Assembly (NCBI GenBank): GCA_021848345.1
Contig: JAJZUV010000001.1
Location: forward strand, 248,001-312,000
From: Pseudomonadota bacterium
GTDB lineage: Bacteria > Pseudomonadota > Gammaproteobacteria > Burkholderiales > Burkholderiaceae_C
Length of the DNA: 64,000 bases
Direction: 5' to 3'
In this document: positions 50,469-59,026 of the stretch, one piece after another
How the letters are laid out: each line of letters opens with the position of its first letter
Position numbering within the stretch: position 1 is the stretch's first letter
Translations under genes and position numbers: made by a program
Notes under the pieces: model-generated
The model's database searches: none
What the model saw: only the letters and a program-made list of their open reading frames with translations
Told to the model about the DNA's origin: nothing

Positions 50469-51902
50469 TCAGGCGAGCCCGTGGCGCCTGCGGTACGCGC
50501 CGAACATGTCGTCCAGGGTCGGCTCGTCCGGCGTGCACGGCGTGGATACGCGCGTGATGTTGAGATAGTGCTTGTAGTTCAGGTTATCAGAGATGCTGTT
50601 GCGCCCCCAGGTGCCGCAGCCCATGGACAACGAGAAGGGCAGTCCGTTGTCGAAGCTGCCGCCGGTCGCGAAGCAGTGGGCCTGGTTGACGATGATGCGG
50701 CAGGCCGGCATGCCCAGGCCCATGCGCAGCGCGCGCTCCGGGAGCTTGGAATGCAGTCCGATGGAGTGGCCCGCGCCTTCGTGGGCGTAGATCGCGCGCA
50801 CGATGTCCTGCGCGTGCTCGAAGTCGCGGGCGCGGTACACCGTCAGCACGGGGGAGAGCTTTTCGCCCGAGAAGGGATGCTGCGCTCCGGCGCCGGTCTC
50901 CTCCACCATCAGGAAACGCGCGCGCTCGAAGGCCTCGCCCTGCAGTCCGGCCAGCGCGGCGATCACCGGCGCCGCCTTCGCGGTGACCGCGGGCGACAAC
51001 TTTCCGGCGGGCCACATGGTGTCCTGCAGTCGCTGCTTCTGCGCCGCGTCCAGCAGCACGCCGCCCTGGGCGCGCAGCGCGTCGAGCATGGCGTCGTACA
51101 CGGCATCGACGATCACCACGCTGTTCTCGGAGGAACAACTGGTGGCGTTGTCGAAGGTCTTGGAGCGCCGGATCTTCTCGGCCGCCTGTGCCAGTTCGGC
51201 CGTCTCGTCGACGATCACGGCCACGTTGCCCGCGCCCACGCCGATCGCCGGGGTTCCGCTCTCATAGGCCGCGCGCACGTTGTTCTGCGAGCCGGTCACC
51301 ACGACCAGGTCCACCTGGCGCATCAACTCCTGCGTGGCCGCCTTGTTCACGGGCGCCGGCAATTGCTGCACCAGGTCGCGCGGCGCGCCCACGCGATCGA
51401 GTTCCTCGGCGATGTAGCGCAGCAGCAGGGTGCTGGTGCCGTAGCCCTTGGGCGATGGCGCCAGGATCACCGCGTTGCGCCCCTTGAGGGCGTTGATGAT
51501 CTTGTTGGCCGGCGTCGCGCCGGGGTTCGTCGACGGCGTCACCGCGCCGACCACGCCGACCGGGCGCGCGATCTCGATCACGCCCTTGGCCTTGTCCTCG
51601 GCGATCACGCCCACCGACTTCGCGCCGCGCAGGTCGCGCAGCAGGCCGAGGGTCTTGCGGTGATTCTTGATCACCTTGTCCTCGACGTTGCCCAGGCCCG
51701 TGTCGGCCACGGCGAGCTCGGCCAGCGCGCGGTTGCGCGCCGGCTCCATGATCGCCCAGCCGACGGCCAGCACCACCTCGTCGACCCGCTGCTGGTCGTA
51801 GCTTTCGTAGGCCTGCTGCGCGGCGCGCGCGCGCGCCACGCATTCGGCCACCTGGCGACGCACGGCGTCGAGCTCGGGGGAGGGGGATGTCTTCATGTCC
51901 AT
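50469..51902 (-). CDS. sauS: Acylating sulfoacetaldehyde dehydrogenase, SauS-like
   Basis: CoA-acylating aldehyde dehydrogenase of 477 residues. Its proposed job is to reduce sulfoacetyl-CoA to sulfoacetaldehyde, feeding Xsc. The catalytic thiol is Cys256 in FDNATSCSSENSVV, and the nucleotide-binding run is PVGVVGAVTPSTNPGATPANK. The family also includes EutE/AdhE acetaldehyde dehydrogenases, but the size and the adjacent ligase, Xsc and Pta genes favour SauS as in Cupriavidus necator. The ATG at 51902 has a GAGGA ribosome site. An IclR gene precedes it by 71 bases and the MocR gene follows, all on the minus strand. Acetaldehyde or another aldehyde cannot be excluded by sequence alone. Confidence 0.78.
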   Translation of the reverse strand: MDMKTSPSPELDAVRRQVAECVARARAAQQAYESYDQQRVDEVVLAVGWAIMEPARNRALAELAVADTGLGNVEDKVIKNHRKTLGLLRDLRGAKSVGVIAEDKAKGVIEIARPVGVVGAVTPSTNPGATPANKIINALKGRNAVILAPSPKGYGTSTLLLRYIAEELDRVGAPRDLVQQLPAPVNKAATQELMRQVDLVVVTGSQNNVRAAYESGTPAIGVGAGNVAVIVDETAELAQAAEKIRRSKTFDNATSCSSENSVVIVDAVYDAMLDALRAQGGVLLDAAQKQRLQDTMWPAGKLSPAVTAKAAPVIAALAGLQGEAFERARFLMVEETGAGAQHPFSGEKLSPVLTVYRARDFEHAQDIVRAIYAHEGAGHSIGLHSKLPERALRMGLGMPACRIIVNQAHCFATGGSFDNGLPFSLSMGCGTWGRNSISDNLNYKHYLNITRVSTPCTPDEPTLDDMFGAYRRRHGLA

Positions 51903-51973
51903 GCGGAAGTCCTCGATGCGGGGAAAAGGGGAGCGCGCCGGCGCCAGGAGCGTGGCGGGACTCGTGCGCGCCT

Positions 51974-52783
51974 TCAGGCCGTCGCGCCCTCCTGCGCCGC
52001 CATCTGGGCCTGCGCCTTGCGCGAGGACGCGGGCACCATCGCGGCGATGGCGTCGGCGGCCTCGCGCATGGCCGGCACATGGCGCAGCAGCGCCTCGATG
52101 TCGTAGCGAGCCAGCGGGGCCTGCACGGCGACCGCGCCCCATGCGCGGTAGGCGTCGCGCATCACCGGCACGGCGATCGACACCATGCCCTGGATGAACT
52201 CCTGGTCGTTCATGCCGATGCGACGGCGCCGCGTATCGGCCAGTTCCTGGCGCAGGCGGGTTGGGTCGATGATGGTGTGTTCGGTCATCTTGCGCAGCGG
52301 CAGCGAGTCGACGATGCGGTTGCGCATCGCCGCCGGCTGCAGGCTGAGCAGCAGCTTGCCGCTGGAGGTGCAGTGCAGCGGCACGTGCGAGCCGGGCTGC
52401 AGGTGCATGCGCAGCGGCGAGTCGGTCTCCACGCGGTCGAGGTAGACGATCAGGTCGCCGTCCAGCGCCGTCAGGTTCACGGTTTCGCCCAGGCGCTCGC
52501 CGAGCTTGCGCAGCACCGCGCGCCGCGCCGTGGCCGGCCCCGTGTGCATCAGCGCCGACACGCTCATCTGGCGCACCCGGGGCCCGCATTCGTAGCCCTG
52601 TCCGTCGAGGTTGCGTACGACCAGCTGCGCGGCGGCGAGGGTCTTGAGGATGCGATGCACCGTCTGCTTGGGCAGTTGCAGCCCGTCCGAGATCTGCATC
52701 AGGCTCATGGATTCGGCGGTGCTGAGCAGCTCGAGCACGCGAAAGGCGCGCACCGCCGCGGCATTGGACTGGTTCGAGGTCAT
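51974..52783 (-). CDS. sauR: IclR-family transcriptional regulator, SauR candidate
   Basis: A 269-residue IclR regulator. The N-terminal winged helix has RVLELLSTAESMSLMQISDGLQLPKQTVHRILKTL (about 15-50). The C-terminal effector domain has NLTALDGDLIVYLDRVETDSPLRMHLQPGSHVPLHCTSSGK. It is divergent from the SauT-like ligase gene and leads the operon containing the SauS-like gene, the position and family expected for SauR of the sulfoacetate cluster. The ATG at 52783 is chosen because MTSNQSNAAAVRAFRVLELL fits the family; the frame is open further upstream but crosses the AT-rich control region. Confidence 0.75.
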   Translation of the reverse strand: MTSNQSNAAAVRAFRVLELLSTAESMSLMQISDGLQLPKQTVHRILKTLAAAQLVVRNLDGQGYECGPRVRQMSVSALMHTGPATARRAVLRKLGERLGETVNLTALDGDLIVYLDRVETDSPLRMHLQPGSHVPLHCTSSGKLLLSLQPAAMRNRIVDSLPLRKMTEHTIIDPTRLRQELADTRRRRIGMNDQEFIQGMVSIAVPVMRDAYRAWGAVAVQAPLARYDIEALLRHVPAMREAADAIAAMVPASSRKAQAQMAAQEGATA

Positions 52784-52886
52784 GGCTTTTCGGCTGGACA
52801 CGGCAGGCGGTGGTTCGGAGTGGGTAGGGCGGGGCGCGAAGCGGACCGGTAGCCCATGAACTGAACTGTATCCAGTTCCTGGCGCG

Positions 52887-52994
52887 AAAAACGGCCTCAA
52901 AACGTCCCGAAAAACGCAAAAAACGCGGGGGGCAGTAGACATTCTCCATCAAAGTAAAAAACGGGACTGTTTGTGGGCATTTTTTCCCTAAATT
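52887..52994 (+). promoter_or_regulatory. AT-rich divergent control region of the sauT-like/sauR-like genes
   Basis: The 296-base gap 52784-53079 contains five AAAA(A)ACG boxes (52887, 52899, 52910, 52918, 52956). It also has an inverted pair, AAAACGTCCCG (52899-52909) with CGGGACTGTTT (52962-52972). A similar box, CGAGACGTTGC, sits just downstream of the xsc promoter at 60893. These are candidate IclR operators. No convincing -35/-10 pair could be fixed, though TAAATT at 52989-52994 is a possible -10. Confidence 0.4.
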
Positions 52995-53079
52995 GCCAAC
53001 ACGCTTTGCGCGGAGGGAGGGATCCGAAGCCGCCCGCCGACACAGACGCCCCTGCGATGCGACCGACGCCACGCCTTCC

Positions 53080-54681
53080 ATGAACCGTCCCGAAAGCCCC
53101 TTCGCACAAGCCCTGCTGCCCGCCGAGGGAGGACCCGCGTGCAGCATCCAGGCCCTGGTGGACGCGAACGCCCTGCGCGCCCCCGGCGCGACCTACTTCG
53201 TGGCCACCGACACCGGGCGCGAGATCAGCTTCGCCGAGTTGCAGCGCGTGTGCGCGGAACTGGGTTCGCTGTTCGCCTCCCACGGGCTGGGCCAGGGCGA
53301 CGTGGTGTCGCTGTTCCTGCCCAATGGCGTGGAAGCCGCGATGCTGATCCTGGCCGCCATGTACCAGGGGATGGTGATCAATCCCATCAACCTGTTGTCG
53401 CAGCCCGCGCAACTCGGCTACATCCTGGAGCACAGCGAGACCCGCCTGGTGCTCACCCTGCCGGAGCACGAGAGCCTGTTGCGCGGCCTGGCCGCGCGGT
53501 TGTCGCGCGAGCTGCATGTCGAGGTGATCGGCGACGCCGGGTGGCTGGACCGCGCGCGCGGCGCGGCGCGCCAGCCGGCGCGGACGCCCGCGCTCGACGA
53601 CGCTGCGCTGCTGATGTACACGTCCGGCACCACCGGCACGCCCAAGGGAGTGCTGCTCAGCCACGGCAACCTCTGCGCCAACGGCGTGAACATCAGCCGC
53701 GAGCACCTGCTGGGGCCGGGCGATCGGGGCCTGGCGCCGCTGCCGCTCTATCACATCAATGCGCTGGTGGTGAATCTGGTCACCCCGCTCGCGCATGGAG
53801 GTTCGCTGGCGATGCCGGCGCGCTTCTCGGCCTCGAGCTTCTGGCGCGATGCGCTGCGCTTCCAATGCACCTGGGTGAACGCGGTGCCCACCATCATCGC
53901 CTACCTGATCCAGTCCGCGCCGTCCGAGCTCGGCCCGCGCGAGCTCGCGGGCATCCGCTTCTGCCGTTCGGCCTCGGCGGCGCTGCCGCCCGAGCACCAT
54001 CGCGCCTTCGAGTCGCGCTTCGGCGTGGACATCATCGAGACCATGGGGCTGACGGAAACCGCCGCCCCGTCGTTCAGCAATCCGGTACAGCGCGAGCTGC
54101 GCAAGATCGGCAGCATCGGCAGGCCCTCGGGTACCGAGGCCCGCGTGGTCGGCGCCGACGGCGCGGTGCTGAAGGACGGCGACGTGGGCGAGATCCAGTT
54201 GCGCGGCGCAAACGTGATGCGCGGCTACCTGAAGAATCCCGAGGAAACCGCCAAGGCCTTCACCGCCGACGGCTGGTTCCGCACCGGCGACCTCGGCTAT
54301 CGCGACGCCGACGGCTACTACTTCATCACCGGACGCGCGAAGGAGCTGATCATCAAGGGCGGCGAGAACATCGCGCCGCGCGAGATCGACGAAGCCCTGC
54401 TCAAGCATGCCTCGGTGCTGGAAGCCGCCGCAGTGGGCGTGAAGGACAGCAACTACGGCCAGAATATCGAGGCCTACCTGGTGCTGCGACCGGGCGCGGA
54501 GGTGCAGGAACAGGAATTGCGCGAGCACTGCTTGCAGCACCTGGGTCGGTACAAGATGCCCAGGGCATGTCATATCGTCGACGATCTTCCGCGAGGGCCG
54601 TCGGGAAAGATCCAGCGCCTGAAATTGACCGAACTTCCGGCGGAGGCCGTGCGACGCTCCCTGCGTCTGCACCCCGCCTGA
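53080..54681 (+). CDS. sauT: AMP-forming acyl-CoA ligase, SauT-like (sulfoacetate-CoA ligase candidate)
   Basis: ANL-superfamily ligase of 533 residues that would activate sulfoacetate with ATP and CoA to sulfoacetyl-CoA for the SauS-like enzyme. The P-loop is YTSGTTGTPKG at 180-190, the hinge/adenylate block is GWFRTGDLGYRDADGYYFITGRAKELIIKGGENI, and the catalytic lysine is Lys510 in PSGKIQRL. The start ATG at 53080 (MNRPESPF) lies after the divergent control region. The next genes are a complete TctCBA importer. Relatives activate oxalate, malonate or aromatic acids, so the substrate call depends on the sauS-xsc-pta neighbourhood. Confidence 0.7.
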   Translation: MNRPESPFAQALLPAEGGPACSIQALVDANALRAPGATYFVATDTGREISFAELQRVCAELGSLFASHGLGQGDVVSLFLPNGVEAAMLILAAMYQGMVINPINLLSQPAQLGYILEHSETRLVLTLPEHESLLRGLAARLSRELHVEVIGDAGWLDRARGAARQPARTPALDDAALLMYTSGTTGTPKGVLLSHGNLCANGVNISREHLLGPGDRGLAPLPLYHINALVVNLVTPLAHGGSLAMPARFSASSFWRDALRFQCTWVNAVPTIIAYLIQSAPSELGPRELAGIRFCRSASAALPPEHHRAFESRFGVDIIETMGLTETAAPSFSNPVQRELRKIGSIGRPSGTEARVVGADGAVLKDGDVGEIQLRGANVMRGYLKNPEETAKAFTADGWFRTGDLGYRDADGYYFITGRAKELIIKGGENIAPREIDEALLKHASVLEAAAVGVKDSNYGQNIEAYLVLRPGAEVQEQELREHCLQHLGRYKMPRACHIVDDLPRGPSGKIQRLKLTELPAEAVRRSLRLHPA

Positions 54682-54772
54682 TCCGGACTCGGCACGGCGC
54701 CGGCCGTCGTCGGGGTATGTCCCGGCGACACATCTGGCAGTACCTTGATACAAAGCCAAGAGGAGACAGACC

Positions 54773-55765
54773 ATGCTGCACACATCGATTCGAGAAGGCG
54801 ACGCGCCGCGAGCGTCATGGACGGGGCGCCTGCGCAAGGCCGCGGTCGCGCTGGGCCTGGCCGCGGCGTTGCCGCTGGCGCACGCGGCCTATCCCGACCA
54901 CCCGATCAACTTCATCGTGCCCTGGGGCGCGGGCGGCGGCGCGGACCTGCTGGCGCGCACCTCGTCGAAGATCATGGAAAAGCAGCTCGGCGTATCGCTG
55001 CCCGTGATCAACGTGCCCGGCGCCGACGGCGTGGTGGGCATGACCAAGCTGCTGACCTCTCCGGCCGACGGCTACAACGTGGCCGTGCTGATCGGCGACA
55101 CTTTCGCGCTGCTGACCGGCAAGAACCCGCCGTTCAAGCTCAACCAGATCATTCCGCTGGCCATCATGATCCAGCAGCCTTCGGGTTACTGGGTGAATGC
55201 CAAGGGCCCGTGGAAGACCTGGCAGGACGTGGAGAACGCCGCCAAGAAGAAGACCCTCACCGTCGCGGTGACCGGCTTCGGCAGCGCGGACGACATCACC
55301 ACCCGCTACCTGGCCCACAAGCTGGGCATCAAGCTGGAGTCGGTGCCCTTCGCCAAGCCCGGCCAGCGCTACAGCTCGATCCTGGGCGGCAATGCCGACA
55401 TCGTGTACGAGCAGACCGGCGACGTGCGCAGCTACTTCGACTCCGGCAAGTTCCGTCCGGTGCTGTTCTTCTATCCCAAGCCGGTGCCGATTCCCGCCTT
55501 CGCCAAGGTGCCGGTGTCGGGCCAGCTCGGGCTGGACGTGACCCTGCCGCAATTCCGGGCCATCGTGGTCAAGGCCGGCACGCCGCCGGACCGCGTGAAG
55601 AAGCTGGCCGACGCGCTGGCCAAGGTGGCGCAGACCCCGGAGTTCAAGGCCTACCTGAACCAGCAGTACGCGGATCCGAACAGCTACGTGCCGATGCAGA
55701 ACGCCGATGCCTTCATGGCCGGCTGGCTGCGCCAGGCCGAGCACACGATCGAGATCTCGAAGTGA
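54773..55765 (+). CDS. tctC: Tripartite tricarboxylate transporter binding protein (TctC family)
   Basis: Periplasmic binding protein of the TTT importer family, 330 residues with a signal peptide (about 1-38, cleavage after AHA). The mature start AYPDHPINFIVPWGAGGGADLLARTSSKIMEKQLG is the Bug/TctC signature, with the carboxylate-binding loop PWGAGGGADL. It has an AGGAGA ribosome site. TctB and TctA follow, so the importer is complete. Family members carry citrate and many other carboxylates. Placed directly after the SauT-like ligase, sulfoacetate is the natural guess for ligand, but there is no direct evidence. Confidence 0.85.
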   Translation: MLHTSIREGDAPRASWTGRLRKAAVALGLAAALPLAHAAYPDHPINFIVPWGAGGGADLLARTSSKIMEKQLGVSLPVINVPGADGVVGMTKLLTSPADGYNVAVLIGDTFALLTGKNPPFKLNQIIPLAIMIQQPSGYWVNAKGPWKTWQDVENAAKKKTLTVAVTGFGSADDITTRYLAHKLGIKLESVPFAKPGQRYSSILGGNADIVYEQTGDVRSYFDSGKFRPVLFFYPKPVPIPAFAKVPVSGQLGLDVTLPQFRAIVVKAGTPPDRVKKLADALAKVAQTPEFKAYLNQQYADPNSYVPMQNADAFMAGWLRQAEHTIEISK

Positions 55766-55820
55766 GCGCCGCGGCGCCGCGCGGTGTGCGCGGCGCCGGA
55801 TCGATTGCCAGGGAGAGGCG

Positions 55821-56351
55821 ATGTCCACCAGCATGCTCAAGCGCGTGATCCCGTACCTGATCACGCTCGCGCTGGCCGTGTTCCTGTACCTGCAGGCCGA
55901 CCAGTTCCCCGTTCTCACGAGCGCCCGCATGCCGGGGCCGGACCTGTGGCCGAAGATGATCTGCGTGCTGCTGGCCGCGGTATCGCTGATCGGACTGGTG
56001 GGCGCGGCCTTCGCCTCGGGTGACGCGCAGGAGGTGGAGCCCGTCGACGAGGCGCTGGTCTCGCCGCCCGAGACCCACCCCTACCTGGTGTGGATCGGCG
56101 TGGCGGCCACCGGCCTGTACGTGGGCGCGATGCCCTACCTGGGCTTTTTCATCGCCACCGTGCTGTTCGCGGCGGCCTTGCTGCTCATCGGCGGCATGCG
56201 CCGCTGGGCCTGGCTGGCGCCCACGGCGCTGGTGCTGTCCGGGGTGTTCACGCTGCTGTTCATGAAGGTCGTGTACGTGTCGCTTCCGCTGGGCGTCGGA
56301 GGCTTCAAGCAGGTGTCGCTGCTGGTGTTCAAGCTGATGGGGATCCACTGA
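55821..56351 (+). CDS. tctB: Tripartite tricarboxylate transporter small membrane subunit (TctB family)
   Basis: Small membrane subunit of 176 residues with about four membrane segments (first VIPYLITLALAVFLYL at 9-24). It has the typical ARMPGPDLWPKMICVLLAAVSL block between helices one and two. A poorly conserved acidic cytoplasmic or periplasmic loop (DAQEVEPVDEALVSPPETH) precedes helix three. Its stop overlaps the tctA start by one base (TGATG), so both membrane subunits are made together. The low conservation of TctB proteins makes order and context the main evidence. Confidence 0.8.
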   Translation: MSTSMLKRVIPYLITLALAVFLYLQADQFPVLTSARMPGPDLWPKMICVLLAAVSLIGLVGAAFASGDAQEVEPVDEALVSPPETHPYLVWIGVAATGLYVGAMPYLGFFIATVLFAAALLLIGGMRRWAWLAPTALVLSGVFTLLFMKVVYVSLPLGVGGFKQVSLLVFKLMGIH

Positions 56352-57907
56352 TGTACGTACTCCACGATCTGGCCATCGGGCTGATGCACGTATTCCAGCC
56401 CTACGACCTGCTGATGCTGGTCGTGGGCATCCTGGTGGGCATGCTGGTGTCGATCATGCCCGGACTGGGTTTCGTCATGGGGGTGATCCTGGCGCTGCCC
56501 TTCACCTACAAGATGCAGATCGAGCCGGCGGTGATCCTGCTGACCTCGATCTATTTCTCCGGCACCTACGGCGGCTGCTTCACCACCATCCTCTACCGCA
56601 TCCCGGGCGAGCCCAACGACGTCCCGCTGCTGTGGGACGGCTACACCATGGGCCAGCGCGAGGGCGCGGCCAAGCCGCTGGGCTGGGCGCTGGTCGCCGC
56701 GCTGATCGGCGGCCTGGTGTCCTCCGCGGTGATGGTCGCGCTGACCCAGCCGCTGACCGACGTGGCGCTGAAGTTCAATTCCGAGGACTATTTCGCCGCC
56801 ATCGTGTTCGGCCTGACCACGGTGGTGTCGCTGGCCGGCAAGTCCCTGGTCAAGGCCTTCGTCAGCCTGTGCCTGGGCCTGCTCGTGGCCTGCATCGGCG
56901 TCGACAGCATCTACGGCGTGAGCCGCTACACCTTCGGCGTTCCGATCCTGGGCGACGGCGTGCAACTGGTCGCGGTGCTGGTGGGCATGTACGGCCTGGG
57001 CGAGGTGTTCAAGCGCATCGGCCAGGGCCTGGCCATCAAGGGCTCGCCGGCCGGTGCCAAGCTCAAGGTGCAGACCAGCTTCCCGCGCCTGCGCGAGATC
57101 TGGGGCGTGCGCGGCGCCATCCTGCGCAGCAGCGCGCTGGGCACTCTGCTCGGCGTGGTCCCGGGGGCCGGCGCGACCATCACCTCCTTCATCTGCTACG
57201 GCGTGGAAAAGCAGTACGGACGCGAGCGCGCCAAGCTCGGCACCGGCCACCCCAGCGGCATCGTGGCCCCGCAGATCGGCTCCACCGCGTCGGTGGCCGG
57301 ACACCTGATCCCCATGCTCACGCTGGGCATTCCGGGCAGCGCGGCCACCGCGGTGATCCTGGCCGCGTTCCTGTTGCACGGGGTGCAGCCCGGGCCCATG
57401 CTGCTGTCGGATCCGGCCTCGCGCGTGACGGTCTACACCATCCTGGCCTCGATGTTCGTGGCGGTGATCGGCATGTGCCTGATCGGGTTCTTCTGGATCC
57501 GCCTGGTGGTGCGCGTGCTGCTGATCCCGCAGTACCTGCTCAACGCCATCGTGGTGCTGTTCTGCCTGGTAGGCGCCTATGCCGACCGCAACTCCATGTC
57601 CGACGTCTGGATGATCCTGATCTTCGGCGTGCTGGGCTACCTGTTCGAGAAGTTCCGCTTCCCGATCTCGCCCATGGTGCTGGGGGCGATCCTCGGGCCG
57701 ATCGGCGAGACCAACTTCATGCGCAGCATGGTGGTGCATCACGGCAACTGGACCGCGGCGTTCACCGAGCCGCTCAGCGGAACCCTGCTGGCCATGTCCG
57801 CCTTCGCGGTGTTCTACCCCGTCACGCGCGAACTGCTGCACTGGCTGCGCCGGCGCGCGCGCCGCCCGGCGATCGCCGGCACCGCTTCCAGCAGTCCGCA
57901 TGGTTGA
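56351..57907 (+). CDS. tctA: Tripartite tricarboxylate transporter large membrane subunit (TctA family)
   Basis: Main transport subunit of 518 residues with about twelve membrane segments. Family blocks are LVGMLVSIMPGLGFVMGVILALPFTY near the N-terminus, YFSGTYGGCFTTILYRIPGEPNDVPLLWDGY, GVVPGAGATITSFICYGVEKQ and HLIPMLTLGIPGSAATAVILAAF. The paired PGLG and PGAG loops are the family hallmark. A strong terminator follows, so the sauT-tctCBA unit ends here. This is the only complete secondary importer inside the sulfoacetate arm. Confidence 0.88.
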   Translation: MYVLHDLAIGLMHVFQPYDLLMLVVGILVGMLVSIMPGLGFVMGVILALPFTYKMQIEPAVILLTSIYFSGTYGGCFTTILYRIPGEPNDVPLLWDGYTMGQREGAAKPLGWALVAALIGGLVSSAVMVALTQPLTDVALKFNSEDYFAAIVFGLTTVVSLAGKSLVKAFVSLCLGLLVACIGVDSIYGVSRYTFGVPILGDGVQLVAVLVGMYGLGEVFKRIGQGLAIKGSPAGAKLKVQTSFPRLREIWGVRGAILRSSALGTLLGVVPGAGATITSFICYGVEKQYGRERAKLGTGHPSGIVAPQIGSTASVAGHLIPMLTLGIPGSAATAVILAAFLLHGVQPGPMLLSDPASRVTVYTILASMFVAVIGMCLIGFFWIRLVVRVLLIPQYLLNAIVVLFCLVGAYADRNSMSDVWMILIFGVLGYLFEKFRFPISPMVLGAILGPIGETNFMRSMVVHHGNWTAAFTEPLSGTLLAMSAFAVFYPVTRELLHWLRRRARRPAIAGTASSSPHG

Positions 57908-57960
57908 AGGACGGGGCGCCCCTCGGGGTGCTTCATCCGCATCGAGTCGTCGCGGTTTTC

Positions 57961-57996
57961 AGGGCCTCGTCGCGCATGCGCACGAGGCCCTTTTTT
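57961..57996 (+). terminator. Rho-independent terminator after tctA
   Basis: AGGGCCTCGT (57961-57970) pairs with ACGAGGCCCT (57982-57991) and is followed by a run of T residues (57991-57996). It lies about 55 bases after the tctA stop and before the convergent pta gene. Confidence 0.88.
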
Positions 57997-58027
57997 GCGC
58001 CCCGGGCCGTGGCGGGCGCCGTGGAGC

Positions 58028-59026
58028 TCAGGCCACGGTGGCGTCGGCTCGGGTGGCGATGGCCGCCAGCGCGACCGAGGCCACGCGCGCGGTGAGGGAG
58101 TCGGCGCGCGAGGTCAGCACGATGGGTACGCGCGCGCCCAGCACCAGCCCGGCGCAATCGCCGCCGCCGACGTAGACGAAGCTCTTGTAGAGCATGTTGC
58201 CGGCGTTCAGGTCGGGCACCACCATGAGGTCGAAGTCGCCGGCGTGGCCGGATTCGATGTGCTTGGTGCGCGCCGCCTGGGCCGAAAAGGCGTTGTCGAA
58301 GCCCAGCGGGCCCTCGATGCCGGCGTCGCCCCAGCGCCCCTCACGACCCAGGCGCACCAGTTCCTGCGCGTCCAGCGTGGCGGCGATGGCCGGGTTCACG
58401 GTTTCCACCGCGGCCACGACGGCCGCGGCGGGGCGCTGCACGCCGATGCGACGCAGCAGGTCCAGCGCGTTGCCGACGATGTCGAGCTTGGATTTCAGGT
58501 CCGGCGCGATGTTCACCACGCAGTCGGCCAGGGCCAGCAGCTTGTGATAGCGGGGCAGGTCGAACACGAAGGCGTGGCTGATGCGCGTGTTCGAGCGCAG
58601 GCCCGTTTCCCGATGCACCACTGCGGACATCAGTTCGTCGGTGTGCAGCGAGCCCTTCATCAGCGCGCGCAGCGTGCCGTCGCGGGCGAGTTCCACCGCG
58701 CGGGCGGCTGCCGCCTGCGGGGCGGCGTCGGTGTCGACGATCTCGAAGTCCCGCGCATCCAAGCCGGCCTTCTCGGCAGCGGCCTCGATCAGGCGCCGAC
58801 AGCCCACCAGCACCGGCTGCGCGACACCCTCGTCGCGAACCAGACCGGCCGCCTGCAGCGCCAGGGCGTCGCAGGGATGCACCAGGCCGATGCGCGCGCG
58901 CTCGCACGAGGCGATGAACCGCGCGCGCTCGATGAGTTGACGCAGGCGCGGGAACTCGCGCGACAGCCCCGGGGCACCCCGGGGCTGCTCGCTCGCCCCG
59001 CCGCGGGGGGCGGGCGGCGTGTTCAC
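58028..59026 (-). CDS. pta: Phosphate acetyltransferase (short form)
   Basis: Converts the acetyl phosphate made by Xsc to acetyl-CoA. It is 332 residues, the short phosphate acetyl/butyryltransferase type found beside xsc. Motifs seen are LMKGSLHTDELMSAVV, RISHAFVFDLPRYHKLLALADCVVNIAPDLKSK, GPLGFDNAFS and GNMLYKSFVYVGGGDCAGLVLGARVPIVLTSRADS. The start is a GTG at 59026 that overlaps the xsc TGA (GTGA), so the two enzymes are translationally coupled. The butyryl-type family resemblance leaves acyl specificity open, but the coupling with xsc makes acetyl phosphate the likely substrate. Confidence 0.87.
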   Translation of the reverse strand: MNTPPAPRGGASEQPRGAPGLSREFPRLRQLIERARFIASCERARIGLVHPCDALALQAAGLVRDEGVAQPVLVGCRRLIEAAAEKAGLDARDFEIVDTDAAPQAAAARAVELARDGTLRALMKGSLHTDELMSAVVHRETGLRSNTRISHAFVFDLPRYHKLLALADCVVNIAPDLKSKLDIVGNALDLLRRIGVQRPAAAVVAAVETVNPAIAATLDAQELVRLGREGRWGDAGIEGPLGFDNAFSAQAARTKHIESGHAGDFDLMVVPDLNAGNMLYKSFVYVGGGDCAGLVLGARVPIVLTSRADSLTARVASVALAAIATRADATVA

